From: Ziziphus jujuba
Taxonomy: Eukaryota; Streptophyta; Magnoliopsida; Rosales; Rhamnaceae
Assembly (NCBI RefSeq): GCF_031755915.1
Contig: NC_083389.1
Span: forward strand, 20,710,001 to 20,774,000
Length of the DNA: 64,000 nt
Direction of reading: 5' to 3'
Of the stretch, positions 12,575 through 25,000 are shown in pieces (position 1 is the stretch's first letter; each line of letters begins with the position of its first letter). The notes below the pieces were generated by a model that saw nothing but the letters and a program-made list of their open reading frames with translations, searched no databases and was not told the DNA's origin. The position numbers and the translations under genes are program-made.

Positions 12575-12905
12575 CAAAAGGCACTAACAAGCTACCTAGT
12601 GTCCAATCTCACTTCTCCCAGGAATGGTATGGGAGATGATACAAATTTAATGATAGTCATTCTAATAACATCGAGACCTTTCAAAATAGTTGACGTTAGG
12701 GTTCAAGAGAAATCCAAAGTTAAGCATGCTTAAGCTAGAATAGTCCAAGGATGGGTGACCTCCTAGGAAATTCTTAACAACAAATTGTCATACTAGGTGT
12801 GGTGGCTAAATTTGGGACATTATTATCAAAGAGGCACTGGCAGGCTACTTGGAGTCAAATCCCACAGCACCTGGGTGTGGTATGGGAGATGATTTAGTAG
12901 TTGTT
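12575..12905 (+). mobile_element. Cassandra-like TRIM remnant carrying 5S rRNA-derived sequence
   Basis: At about 12718-12775 the sequence contains AAAGTTAAGCATGCTTAAGC, then TAGAATAGTCCAAGGATGGG and TGACCTCCTAGGAA. This tracks the 3' half of plant 5S rRNA (AAGTTAAGCGTGCTTGGGC, GAGTAGTACTAGGATGGGTGACC), including the internal promoter box C. Cassandra TRIM LTRs are known to carry this sequence. A repeated segment (GCACTAACAAGCTACC at 12581, GCACTGGCAGGCTACTTGG at 12834, each followed by GGTATGGGAGATGAT) looks like the starts of two LTR copies. The element is decayed and lies beside a gypsy relic. It is not a functional 5S gene. Confidence 0.65.
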
Positions 12906-12924
12906 AAGCCTAATTTATCACCCA

Positions 12925-14266
12925 CAATGTTACTATTACATTTGTACAACTTCCACTATCAATAATTATACTACAAATCTTACCTTGGATTTCACATTAG
13001 GTGTGGAAGATGTTTTCTCTTTGAACTTGATCCTCATCTTTGTATACAGCTAGCACTCTCCTATAAACCAAATTTAATTCGGCATTGGATGCATGCAAGG
13101 TTTCGGCTTCACCTCAAAGTCTTCCTCCTCTTGCTCGGCTTCATCTCCACTTTCCGATTCTAGCTCACCATTACCCTTTAACACTATGATTCTTCTATTC
13201 GGGCATTGGCTAACGATGTATTCTCGTCCTTGGCACTTAAAACAAACAATTTCTCTGGACATTGAAGGTTTAGGATCAAATTTATCTCATTCATTGGTGT
13301 TTGGACATATTCGGTTCTAGCCTCTCTCTTTGGTCGATTTGAACTTTCTTCTCCAACTTTCAACTTTGGCTTGTTTTCCTAGATGGGATTGTTTCTCCAG
13401 CCACTTGGATTTGACCTCCCGCTGTTAGAAGCACCCCCAAACCGTGAGCTTACACCCCTCCTCTTGAATTGATGCTCTAATTTAATAGCCACATGCAACA
13501 TCTCCTCCAATTCCACATATTGATTCGATTCTAGTTTATTGGCTATCTCACGATTCAAACCACCTAAAAACCTTGCCATGGTTGCTTCTCTATCTTCATT
13601 CATGCTCAATCTCATCATAAGCATCTCCATCACCTTGTAATAATCCTCCATAGACCTACTTCCTTGAGATAAAGATTGAAGTCTTTGATGCAGCAATCTA
13701 TGATAATATGATGGTACAAATCGCCTCCTCATGACTCCTTTCATTTGTCGCCATCTAGTGATCAATTCATCACCTACTCTCCTTTGGGTGTTTTGCTCAT
13801 TAGTCCACCATTGAAGTGCATAACGTCCAAATTCCATTGCTGCCAATTTAACTTTTTTGGCCTCCAAATAGTTGTGACAATCAAAAATCATCTCCATACT
13901 CTCCTCCCATTCCAAGTAAGCTTTCGGATCGCTTATTCCCATGAAAGGTGGTATGTTTACCTTGATATTCCTAATATCATCATCTTCATTCCTTGCTGGC
14001 CTCCCACGGTTTTGCCATCCTTGGAGTGCAAAATTTTCATCAAACTCCTCCTCCAACTCATCTTCAAAGTTACCTTTCCAAAATTCTTCTCTAGGTCGCC
14101 CTCAGCCTTCTCGACCTTGGCCTCCATGAGCATCAAGCCTTGTATTCGGTATTCCTTGGGTTGTTTTTATTTTGTCTATGCTTTGATTTATATAGTCAAA
14201 TTGGGCATTCATCCACTGTAGTTGCTCAGAGACAGCCCTCATGTGTGTTTGCTCACCACTCCCCAT
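12925..14266 (-). pseudogene. Ty3/gypsy gag and protease relic
   Basis: A minus-strand frame from the ATG at 14266 carries a retrotransposon gag capsid domain. Motifs include IPPFMGISDPKAYLEWEESM, LQWWTNEQ, RRFVPSYYHRLLHQRLQSLS and MEDYYKVMEMLM, in the segment 14056-13379. Further on (13262-13074) is a zinc knuckle, CFKCQGREYIVSQC, in which the His of CX2CX4HX4C is Tyr, followed by an acidic stretch. The remains of an aspartic protease (IIDSGSCTNV) lie near 12950-13000. Lesions seen: a TGA between the ATG and the capsid domain (about 14103), a TAG at the end of the capsid segment, a frameshift before the knuckle, and a stop before the protease motif. No RT follows. This is a dead fragment, separate from the RT remnant at positions 1-1007. 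Confidence 0.85.
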
Positions 14267-14762
14267 AGCTCAGGAATCAACTTTAAATCCTACGGACACC
14301 TCTTCATTAATCCTTAATGATGAGTTTCCTCTTCTCAACCTTGAATCTGCTATGTTAGTATGAATATTGCAAAAATAAAATAAGTCCTTACCAAATTCAC
14401 TCCCTCACGTGTTTCACTCAAACAAATATTCTAAATTTTCAAAGTTACATGAATTGAGCTATAACATATGAAATTGCGTAAATTGAACATTAAAGTTTCA
14501 AATTTGTTACAAATCGATTCAATTGGTCAATAAGGTTAACTTCGCCATTAGATAATATCAGCATATTGATATCCGAGATAATGTAATCTAAGTCGGGATA
14601 ACGCAAAAAGTGCTTTTTTTCTTTTATTTTGTTTTATTTTATGTTTTACATTTGTCTCATCCTCTCACAATATTTGTGTGTGTGTTCTTTTTTTCTTTTT
14701 TTTTCTTTCTTCTATTTTCTTTCTATTTTTTCATACTACAAAAATTGCCTTTATTTTTTTAG
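14267..14762. repeat. Spacer with a detached copy of the foldback element's terminal repeat
   Basis: Positions 14437-14575 (GAATTGAGCTATAACATATG onward) repeat the left terminus of the adjacent foldback element at 14795-14930 in direct orientation, with about 90% identity by eye. The rest (14580-14760) is C/T-rich low-complexity sequence. No coding sequence was seen. Confidence 0.6.
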
Positions 14763-16235
14763 GTTAATCATACATTAATATCCTAAAATTTCTAGGTTAC
14801 ACGAATTGAGCTCTAACGTATGAAATTGCATAAATTGAATGCTAAAGTTTCAAATTTGTTACAAATCGATTCAATTGGTTGATAAGGTTAACTTTGCCAT
14901 TAAATAATATCAGCATGTTGATGTTACAATTTCTTTTTCAATAAAAAAATATAAAAATATATTTTTTTGAAAAAAATTTCTTATTTTTTGTTTTTATATT
15001 TATGATTTTTTTATTTGGAAAATCATATCTATTTCTATTTTATTTAAATTAAATTTCCAAAGTAGTTAAATACTTTTTAACATAAAATAATACCAAAAAT
15101 AAAAATAAAAATAAAATTGAAATTTTGATCTAATAAAAATATTTTTATTAAACCAGAAACTAAATAAATTAATTTTTATTAGACCAAAATTAATATTAAT
15201 TTTTTATATCCAAACCATAAAAGAAAAAAGGTCCCAAAAAAAAATTAAAGTAGACCAAAAATTAGACAAAAAAAAAAATTTAACTTTGCTAGTCACTCGA
15301 TTCTATAAATAATAGACAACCATACAAAGACTATAAATAGAATCGACCATTGTTGCGTAAAAATATGAGAATCTAAAAACAATAAAACCAAATTATTAGA
15401 CCGAATGAAAAAAATAATAATAAAAATAAAATCAGTAATAATAAATTTATTTTTATTTATTTTTATTAGACCAAAATAAAAAATAAAAAAAGCATAAGAA
15501 TTAAGATTTATTTATATTTTGATTATTATTTCTTGCTTTGACTAAGTTTTATTTTTAATGGTTTTGGCATAAAAAAATATTTTTAATATTTGGTCTAATA
15601 AAATTATTTAATTTATTTTATTCTAATATAAATATTTTTATTAGATCAAAAATTTCAATTTCATTTTTATTTTTAATTTTTTGTCTAATTTTTAATTTTG
15701 TTATTTTGGTCTAGTTTTTTTATGGTTTGGACGTGAAAATTATTATTAATATTTGGTCTAATAAATTATTTTATTTAATTTTTATTAAATAAAAATATTT
15801 TTATTAGATGAAAAATTCCAATTTTATTTTTTTTATCTTTGTCAATTTTTTTTTTTTTGGCCTATTTTTTTATGGTTGGGACATAAAAAACTTATTATTA
15901 ATTTTTGATTTATTTTATTTAATTTTGGATCTAATAAAATAAATGTTTTATTTTTTTTATTCTAATTTTAGGTCCAAAAAATATTTAATTTCATTGCAAG
16001 TCTAATTTAAATTAAATTAAAATGGATACAATTTTTCAAATAAAAAATCATAAATATAAAATGAAAAAAATATTTTTTTTTTTTTTGTGTTGAAAAGCAA
16101 ATTATGATATCACCATGCGTCCACATGTTAACATCATTTAATGTCTTCATTGGGCAATTGAACTTATTTACAATAAATTTGAAATATCGAAATTCAATTC
16201 ATGCAATCCTGAAATTTCATAGTAGTAATGTGCAA
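14763..16235. mobile_element. Long-inverted-repeat (foldback) DNA element, about 1.47 kb
   Basis: The left end (GTTACACGAATTGAGCTCTA to about 14935, ending in AGCATGTTGATGTTA) is matched in reverse complement by 16085-16235 (TGCATGAATTGAATTTCGAT, through ACATGTGGACGCATGGTGAT). Toward the centre both arms are built from variants of TTGGTCTAATAAAAATATTT and its complement, so nearly the whole element can fold into one hairpin with arms of roughly 700 bp. It has no transposase and no open frame of note. Long-TIR Mutator-like or foldback elements are the closest known types. Target-site duplications were not resolved. Confidence 0.6.
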
Positions 16236-17319
16236 TAATTCCTCTTTTTTCTTTTTTCTTTTTTTTCTTTTTCTTTCCTCTCATATGCAGCACTATTTCC
16301 ACAGGGCTTTTTAGCTCTTCCACGCTAAATTTAAAACTTTTTTTGTCTTCTTATAATACCCTTAATTCAAGTTGGGATACTTCACTTCATCATTTTCCAG
16401 TGTCATAGATTGACTTTTATCATATTAACTTTTAGTTTAAAACAAACTAATCAATCATACACATCAATTATCAATCCCTTTGTGAGGCAAAAACTTATAT
16501 GTAACGGTGTAGCAGATCACTTATTTTTTAATATTTAATAAATATTTTGTAGATCTACATAATTTATTTTATCGTTGTATGATGTGGTATATGATTATAA
16601 AACATTTAATTTACATTTTGATTTATTTATTTATTTATTTATAAGGTATACGTTTCACACAACAATTTAGAACAGCTAAAAGGTGAGGTGGTGTCACCAT
16701 TATATGCAATTCTAGCTACTCTATTATTTTAGATCACAAAATTTGAAACTGTAAAAGCAGTTGTTGAAAGAAACAAATTACTCTTGGTTCTTAATTTTTT
16801 TATCCAAACACGGAGTTTTTTTTTTTTTTTTTCATTTGTTAGCACTTATTGCAGTTTCAAAATTACTATCAAACATATTAAAATTATTATTTATGTCACC
16901 TATTTCATTATATAGACTCACCTATTTTCAATAAGCAAAATGATTTGGTTAAGGAGATAAAAGTAAATCAAGATACCATGTTTAACGGTCAACAAAATTC
17001 ATTTTGGTTGCCTTAACATATAGATGACCCAAAAAAAAAAAAAAATCATAAAATATTTATCATTTCAATTTTTGGGATACAACTTAATAGAAAAATGTTA
17101 CAACATAGTGGTAAATTATTCATTCCAAAGTGAGAACACTTTATGAAAATTAGACAAAATTTAAGAAAAGAACCTCCAAAGAAAAGGAGCAAAAGGTTTT
17201 AATGGAATAAAATTTAAATATCATATATATTTATACACAGTAATATACTATAAAAAATGCATGTTTTATTCTATACTTACACGTGTACCTTTAAAAATGG
17301 TAAATATGTAACGGAAATT
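16236..17319. other. AT-rich intergenic sequence, no gene recognised
   Basis: Contains T-rich runs at 16818-16835 and an A run near 17030-17045. A short segment at about 16925-17170 resembles part of the MATE 3' flank (around 6840-7400: AGATGACCCAAAA, TGTTACAACATAGTGGTAAA, TGAAAATTAGACAAAA). That suggests the duplication that made the MATE pair also copied downstream sequence. No coding exon was found. Confidence 0.45.
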
Positions 17320-17465
17320 CTATGGTGAGGACGGTCCGCATGAGCACTGCAGTATTGGTGACGATTTTTCATAGTATTAACGACGATTTCTTAGAAAATC
17401 GTCACCAATATTATGAAAAACCGCCACCAATACTGTGGTCCGCATAAGGACCGTCCACACCATAG
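17320..17465. mobile_element. 146-bp hairpin MITE
   Basis: The left half begins CTATGGTGAGGACGGTCCGC. The right half, reverse complemented, begins CTATGGTGTGGACGGTCCTT. The two arms match over about 60 bases, through CAGTATTGGTG and TTTTTCATA, around a short centre. The right end of a related element is at about 26145-26172, where the flanking AAATTC is also shared, so the true terminus may lie slightly outside the coordinates given. No coding capacity. Confidence 0.7.
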
Positions 17466-18030
17466 ACAGACTGAAACATGTAATTTTATTAACACCCCTG
17501 TTCTTAAAACATATATATATATATATATATTTTAATAGAAAAATTGTATATATATATATATAGAATCTGCCTACTCACTACCGAAAAAAAAAAATATATA
17601 TATATATATATATGGGAATCAGTGATCGAATATTTTGTAACCAAAATTTTTGGTCCTTAAAGGTAAACATTAGTAACCATAATATGGTCGTTAAAAATTT
17701 TGGTATCTCATATTGAAAGAATGGTAAGATACCATTTTTAATAACCAATGATTGGTCACTAAATCTTAATTTTCAGGAACCAATTAAATTTTGTTTACTC
17801 AATGTGAGAATGAGAAATTTTTCCCACATTTTTTTTAGCATGAAGAAGATTTTTCAGTTACCAATTATGTATTGGTCACTGAAATTAATTATCACCGACT
17901 AATAGTTTAGCTATTAATAGTCTAAGTAATTAAAAATGAAAGTAAATATAAATGCATGAGATTGGTGACCATTCTTTGGTCATCTAAAATTTTATGTTAG
18001 TAGCCAATAAATTGGTCACTAATACTAATA
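17466..18030. repeat. TTGGTCACTAA-type subterminal repeat block
   Basis: Repeats of TTGGTCACTAA, GGTGACCA and GGTCGTTAAAAATTTTGG occur on both strands (for example near 17640, 17750, 17870, 17960 and 18010), and TA runs flank the block. The same vocabulary fills 25640-26060. Dense short repeats next to a terminal inverted repeat are typical of non-autonomous CACTA or hAT-type elements. Full ends were not established. Confidence 0.45.
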
Positions 18031-20225
18031 ATGGGTGAGCAGATGCAGGTTGGTTGCTTAAAAAGAGCACAAATAAATTGTTTACTAGATGCAACTTTTG
18101 GTGCAGCATAATTGTTATATATAGTTGTAGTAACTAAAATAATGTAATAAAAATATTAATATAAGACTTCACTTTTTTTTTTTTTTATGGATAGAATATG
18201 AACATAACACCTTAGGCAACCTAAAAGATTTTATTGTTAAAATGTTGCATGAGTAAACAAAAGATTGATAGTTGAAATTTTTTGAAATTAAAAAAAAAAT
18301 GATGATATAATATGCATTTGACGACTAAACATGAGCAACCAAGTGATAACATAAATAATTAAAAAAATATACTAAAAATAAAGGATAATACCTTTTAGTG
18401 ATAACAAAATGGTCATTTGAGAGTCATATAACATAATATATTATTATTTAGAATATAATATTAAAAAAATATAACTACTTGTCTCTCTCTTTTTATATAT
18501 ATATATATATATATACATATTTATAATTGGTACTTGTTTATTTGGATTCATATATATATATATATAGACACATGTGTGAACATGTATATAATATTGTACA
18601 TATCTACATATATAGATTTATTTATCTTTTAAATATAGCTATAGATATAAACAATATTATATATAACTTTGATAAAATAGGAACTCTCCTCCACTTTATA
18701 ATAGAAGCCATATTTGATATATGGAAGCTATAAGTTACCAATTAACCATGTAGCTTAGTATTTAATCATTTGTTTAAATACTCTTTTGGGATAGTCTAAA
18801 TAACAATGGTCATTGATGAGAACCTTTAAATTTTAAATTCAACTACATTTAATATTAAAATGCCCTCTTTCTTGGTTTATAAAAGAAAAAGAAAATGATA
18901 TCATCATAATGTACCCATACAAATAAAGATGCACTATTTGCCACCATTAGTTATTAGTGGGACCTATGCCGAGTTGGCAAACATTAATTGATTGCACTTA
19001 TTAATTTTCTTATATTATGGGAAAGTAAACGCTTAAAGGTAGCCTATTAAGTTGTCATGTCAATATATCACTAATGATGATAAAAGTAAATTCAACAATT
19101 ATATTTAATTGGTTTAGTTTTTTAATGAAAAATTTTGATCAGTAGGTTATTCGATAGAAAATCAATATTGGTATTTTGAAGAGCATCCAACTATTGGTTG
19201 GTCAATTTTGGTTCTTTTATTACTTTTTTATTGGTTCAATTAATTATTGGCTTTGAAAAATCAATACGAACAACCGCCTACATTTTAATGGCATTCAGTT
19301 TTTTTCAATTTTCAATTGGTTTCAATTTAATTGGTTTTTTATTTTATTTTATTATTTTCAGTTTATAACGAACATTACTAATAATGGTCATCATTGATTA
19401 TAAATAGTATTTTCCATATTATTATAATTTTCATTATAAAAAAAGATATTTGTCAGGAAAGCAAACTATATAAATTTCATTCAAAAAACATGAATGGCAT
19501 AATCATTATTTTCTTATATAAATATTTTAATTTGATTTCTCTAACCTATATAATGAAAAACTATATACATAGAAAAAGAGAAAATGAGGGAATATTTTAC
19601 CTTAAAATATAACGTATTTTTTTTTTATGAAAGAATGGACTTATTAAAGTGATTTTACTTGATACATGATTAAAAATTAAAAATTTTTTGGAATAGGACT
19701 TAACATGTCACTATTATAGCCAATATTACACGTATACATATACAGACATATATATTAGTAATATATACTTAAACACAAATTTATACATGTTAGAGTTGGT
19801 GATCCGGATTTTAATTGGTCCAATCCGAAAAGCTCGCGGTGCAACCCATTTAGTAAAATATATTTTGTAAATTTTTTTTGAAGTTATGTGGTGGTAAGGG
19901 AAGTCGATCACCGATAGGCCCGAGACTGTAGGCTCGATTTTAGATTTATTACATACTATATATTTAATAATAATTTTATATATAAAAAAATACTAGTTAA
20001 AATTTACGTTTAATTAATTAGATTAACCATTTCTATAGCATTAATACTATTTTAGTGAATTAACAAAATCAATTAATGCTATGTTGAAAGCCCATATTAT
20101 ATATATATAAAATTATATTAATTTATTTATCATATAAAATATAAAATTTTTACTTTTAATTTTGGGTTTTGCCAAATAAATCAATTTTTCATTTTGGCTT
20201 GGTGGGAAATTTGCCCGCCCTTCCC
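18031..20225. other. AT-rich intergenic sequence, no gene recognised
   Basis: Low-complexity, with TA runs (18495-18515, 18550-18567) and scattered poly-A/T. Short open frames here are chance AT-rich translations with no domain character. Confidence 0.5.
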
Positions 20226-21546
20226 CTCCTTCCCTTCTAGTCAAAACAACATTTTGCTCTAGCCCCTTTTGAGACTCTGCAGCGCTTCGTCACTCCAACA
20301 ATGTCATCCCCCTCCTCTATAGCAGCTTACGAGTTTCTTCTCTCTCCGACCGACGGATGATCCCGCTCTCGCTGCCTTTCAGGTGTGCTTCACCTCTTTA
20401 CTTCTCTCTTTTCCTTCCCCCAACCAAACCCAACCCCCCCCCCCCCCGCGAACCACACCCCACACCCCCCCTCCTCCTCATCAAGCAACCTATCCAATCT
20501 AAGTCAACCTGCTTAGATTGGGTTAGGTCAGTTAGGTTAATAGATCCTTTTCGAGTGATCCATACTCTTCAGTTCCATGTGTTATGAGTTATGACTACTT
20601 GAATATGCTCAATATGGTGGCGCAGCAGGGGGGGGTGCAGCAGGGGGGGGGCAATTATGGTGCCTAGCTTTCATTTCTCCATTCTCTTTAGATATGTCTT
20701 GGTGGAATGCCAATTATATCTCTTTTATGAGAATCAATACTCATGGTTGTAGTCATTCTGTATGAGCTTTGGAAATTCCTATGGAGAGTGGGCATTTGTT
20801 CTAGTACTTTTGAGTTTTTTTGCCATATTCCTAATCAGACTAATCTCTTGCTTTAATGCTAAAATTCAACAAAATGAACCCAAATATGAAAAATTGAACA
20901 CACTCAAAAGCCTTCATGGTTGTCTTGGTTTGTGCGGGTGTCGGTTTTGGGCTAAAAATCCTAGACTTCTTTTAATTTTAAATTCAAACTTTAGAGACAC
21001 AAATTTGGATGAACTTTGTAATTTATGCTCGAAATGAACAATTGACCAAATGAAATATAATATGGACTTGATAATTGTGGTTAAAACTAGCAGAAAATTA
21101 AGATAAGTATATAATTCACGGTGAAAATTAATTTTTAAAAGTTTTACAGAATCTATAAAATATATGATATATATATATACATGATGGACTATGGTTGAAT
21201 TGATTTTGTATAGTTTGGTTATTTCTTCTCTTGTTTCAGTAGTTTCTTTCTTTCTTTCTTTCTTTCTTTCTTTCCTTCTTCTTTTTTCCTCCTCACCAAA
21301 CCAACCCCCCCCCCCCCCCGAACCACACCCCACACCCCCCCTCCTCCTCATCAAGCAACCTATCCAACCTAAGTCAACCTGCTTAGATTGGGTTAGGTCA
21401 GTTAGGTTAATAGATCCTTTTCGAGTGATCCATACTCTTCAGTTCCATGTGTTGAGTTATGACTACTTGAATATGCTCAATATTTGTGTGCTTCTTCTTG
21501 AAGTTGTGTTTTGAAAATTTTCAAGTTTCAAAAAGTAATTTGACAG
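20226..21546 (+). repeat. Duplicated C-tract region upstream of the transportin/helicase relic
   Basis: Positions 20451-20615 and 21321-21483 are almost identical: one substitution and one 2-bp indel by eye. Both follow a poly-C run and a CT-rich lead-in, and both read AACCACACCCCACACCCCCC, then GATTGGGTTAGGTCAGTTAG, then TGACTACTTGAATATGCTCA. The copies are 870 bp apart and direct. The high identity points to a recent duplication. The CT-rich, GC-richer character at 20280-20400 looks like a plant 5' untranslated region, but no start codon with a following conserved frame was recognised. G-runs at about 20630-20650 interrupt the intervening sequence. Confidence 0.7.
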
Positions 21547-21626
21547 ATCTACTTTTGCAATGTTGTATGGATGAGGCTTCAGATGTCCGACAGAGTGGAT
21601 TTGCCTTACTTGGTGACCTTGCTAGA
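21547..21626 (+). pseudogene. Single transportin (importin-beta-type) exon
   Basis: An AG-flanked exon reading [20 protein letters not shown], followed by LLGDLAR, ends at a GTAAGT donor. This matches a HEAT-repeat segment of plant transportin-1, the nuclear import receptor for M9-type signals (family pattern CCMD-ASDVRQSAFALLGDL-RVC). No other transportin exon is recognisable before or after it, and the next recognisable exons belong to an unrelated helicase. It is therefore an orphan gene fragment. The family call is from recall. Confidence 0.75.
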
Positions 21627-22044
21627 GTAAGTTGATACATCTACTTGATGATTACTACTTAGGTATTAGGTTCGGTTTCTTTCTCATTCTTCTTCAATGT
21701 GTAACTAAAACTACCAAGTCACAAATCTTGTCGTTGCTAATTTTACCATTTTTGTAATTTATTTGTCTATTTCTTGTTCTAATATCCATCCATGCTCTTT
21801 TGGTGATTTAATTAGATTTGTCTTGTTCATTTGGGACCTCGTTTGTCCTAATTTCTTGATATTGCAGCCAGGCAATTGGTATGTAACACACTTTGCATGG
21901 TTTTAAGTGGTGATTTTGGAAGGTTGTATTTTTTACCATTGACCCTGTAATTCTTCTGCTTTTCAATAGAATGTACAATTCCATCACTTATCTAACTCTT
22001 GTTATGCTTTTGATTTATGTTTTACCTTGCTTTATGTTACTCAG

Positions 22045-25000
22045 GTAGTAGTAGATGCATTCCGCAGGATCCCCAGGGCCACTTGGAATGCGAAAGAAAG
22101 GTCATTTTCTTCCCCTCTCTAAGAGGTTATTTGTTTTAATATATTGTAGAACTTTGTTTATATAGTTGTGTTTCCAATTGTTGCTTGAAATGTTGTGAAA
22201 TGGAAGCCTTGGTTGATGTAACAGTTTTGAAAATGCAAGTTATGGATTTCTCCAGCATCGTCATTGTCATGGGTGGAAAAACAACTCAGTGAAATATCTG
22301 GTGCTAAAGTTCAGGTGATAACTTGTGTTCTCTCCATAATTTTTACTGCAATATTGGTCTGTCTTAGATCAGGATTCCCTTGAATTCAGTTATTACCCAA
22401 GAGCTTGACCAAGATTTAGCATTTCCTATTTAATTAGTTTACACTGTGTGTGTACCATTTTTCGAATGTACAATCTTTTTAGATTGCTTTTCATCATTCT
22501 TTTTTTTTTTTTTTCTGAGAAAACTTTATAGGTAAAGAACTTAGATCCCTTGGTGCACCGTGCCATTGCTGCAGCTCTTGCTATTCCAGATCTTCAAGGT
22601 AAATGCTTTTTATTCTGGCATAGATTGTCTTTTCTATTATGCTTGTAGTAGATGTATTAGTATACAACCTTATATTTGCATTTTTATAGTGTGGTAGAAT
22701 AATTTGCTGATAAAATAGAGATCTGGAAACCATGTGCTTCAATATAGAAGGATGGCATGTGTATAATTTGCAAAATGGGATGTAAGCTCATGAAAGAATA
22801 TATTTTTCATACTCTATAGGACTGTGTTTCAATATTTGTTGCTAGGTTTATACATTTATTGACATCTATTTTTGTGCAATTCTGTTTCGTAAGTAAATAA
22901 TCTTGTTTCCTTTGATGTCCTTTAGACCGATATGACAAGTAATTTATTATTCATGTGAACTCTTTTTGTACCTTAAATAAATACATGCTTATAAGCATGA
23001 TATTTTATTATTATAATTGAAAATTATTTCATTGTTAGGCAAATTTAATTTTAACATGCAATTCAACATGGATCTTGTAGGCTATTGCTGTAGCTTCATG
23101 CATTCGTGACTCATGGCCTGTTCTTATAATGGCGCCATCTTCATTGCGTTTACAATGGGCTTCTGTAAGTGCTTTATCAATTTTTATTTTAGTTGTTATG
23201 AAGGTTGATTTAACCTAATGGGCATGTATTTAATCGTTCTTGCAGATCATTCAACAATGGCTGGACATTCCTCCATTTGATATTCTTGTAATTCTAGTCA
23301 TTTGTTTATTTAGCTAGATTATTTACAGATGCTTGCAGCTTCGATACCTTTTCTTAACAGGAACTTGAAAAGATCAAACTAAATCCTAACTTTTACGCTA
23401 ACAAGTTGTTGTGACCAGGTTGTTTTGTCTCAATGTGGGGGACCAAACAGAGGAGGATTCACAATAATGTCCTCAAACTCCTAAGGAATCATTCATCTTG
23501 ATGGCCTATTTAATATCATCTCGTATGATGTGGTGTCCCTAAATTGCAGAATTTACTAATGGCATTAGACTTTAAGGTAAGATCAGTCAAATGGTTGTGT
23601 TTTGTGGAATTTTTTCTCTTTGTTTATGTTGGCAATCTACATATCATTTCATACTTTTACCAATAACCCAATATGCAACACTAAAGAGTTGATACTAGAA
23701 GAACTAGTGGAAACTGGATAAAATGAGGAAGTATGTCTGTGTGTTTAATTGAGTGAAAATGTTATCAAAATTATTAGGTTGATTTTCACTAGGATGCCAA
23801 GTACATTGCTGGGGCAAAATGTGTAAAGTTGGCTGAAAAGCCTGAAAATGGAAATGTCTTGATGGATGAGTAAATGCATCTTTAAAAAAAATTGAAAGCT
23901 TCTTGTTTTTAATCAATTATTTAGTAGTTTCTGAAGGGTCATATTTTTCTTTTTTTGGTTAATGGTATAATGTATTTGTGTATTGTCAAGAATTTTTCAG
24001 TATCCTAATATATAGTATCCCAATCTTGAATACCTTAGAATTGCTCCTATTTACAATTTCAAACATCCAAACTTGGGATGGTTTTTGACATTGAAAGTCT
24101 TTTACACTACATAATATTTTCTGCCCAGAAGTTAGAACAAGTAGATCCTCTGTAACTGCATGTAAGCAAACCTAGACATGTTTGCATGCCACCATGCTGG
24201 TTCTAATATAAAGTCCTCTTCTCTTTGTTAATATGATGATAGAATATGTTGCTAGCAATGACGTGTTATTTTTCAGGTTGTGATTGCAGATGAGTTGCAC
24301 TTTTTGAAAAATGCTCAAGCAAAGAGAACGACTGCTTTTGTTCCAGTTATAAAGGTATTTCTTTCTTGATCAATGATGGTAACGTAGTACCAGCATCCAG
24401 ACATGTTTTTGTACTGATTCTCCTTTGTACTGAATTGCGAGCCCAATCACATTAATCTACTACCATTCCTTTTCAGCCATAGATTCATGCTGAATCTCAA
24501 ATAAATAGAACAGGTAAATAAAGTACACATGAATACTAAATTTGTTTTCATTGCTGTTCCATAGTTAAATAAATGATGCACAAATTCATCCTTTTAATAG
24601 TTTAAAACTATATGATTAAAAGGCCAGAAAAAAGAAAGTTGACTTGTAAACCTAGTCATTACATTTCATATTTTGTTTGTTTCACTTTGAATGGTCATTT
24701 TTGGTCCACAATGCAATAGAATAAATTTTTAGTGGGACAGCTGCATATTTTGATCCTCTCTCTTGACATCTTCATCTCCTCGATAGTAGACTTTCAGAAA
24801 GCTCAATATGCAAGATAACTTATTGGAACTCCTGCTTTGTCTTGGCCAATTGAATTATTCAAGCAGGTATTTCTGGTGGCTCATTTAGGATACATATGAT
24901 GTCAATGGTGTTTGGTATTTTAATAATCCTTTGTGAGTTTGTGCAAACTTTTGCAGTTGGAAGCCTTGTATCCTGATGTATTTACAAGTGTCCATGAATG

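Noticed and set aside
12700..12780. A possible 5S rRNA gene
   Set aside because: Only the 3' half is recognisable, it is mutated, and it is framed by Cassandra-type repeats.
20762..21037. A 91-residue plus-strand frame between the duplicated segments
   Set aside because: There is a hydrophobic stretch near the start but no known family, and the frame is interrupted by AT-rich sequence. Chance is the simpler explanation.
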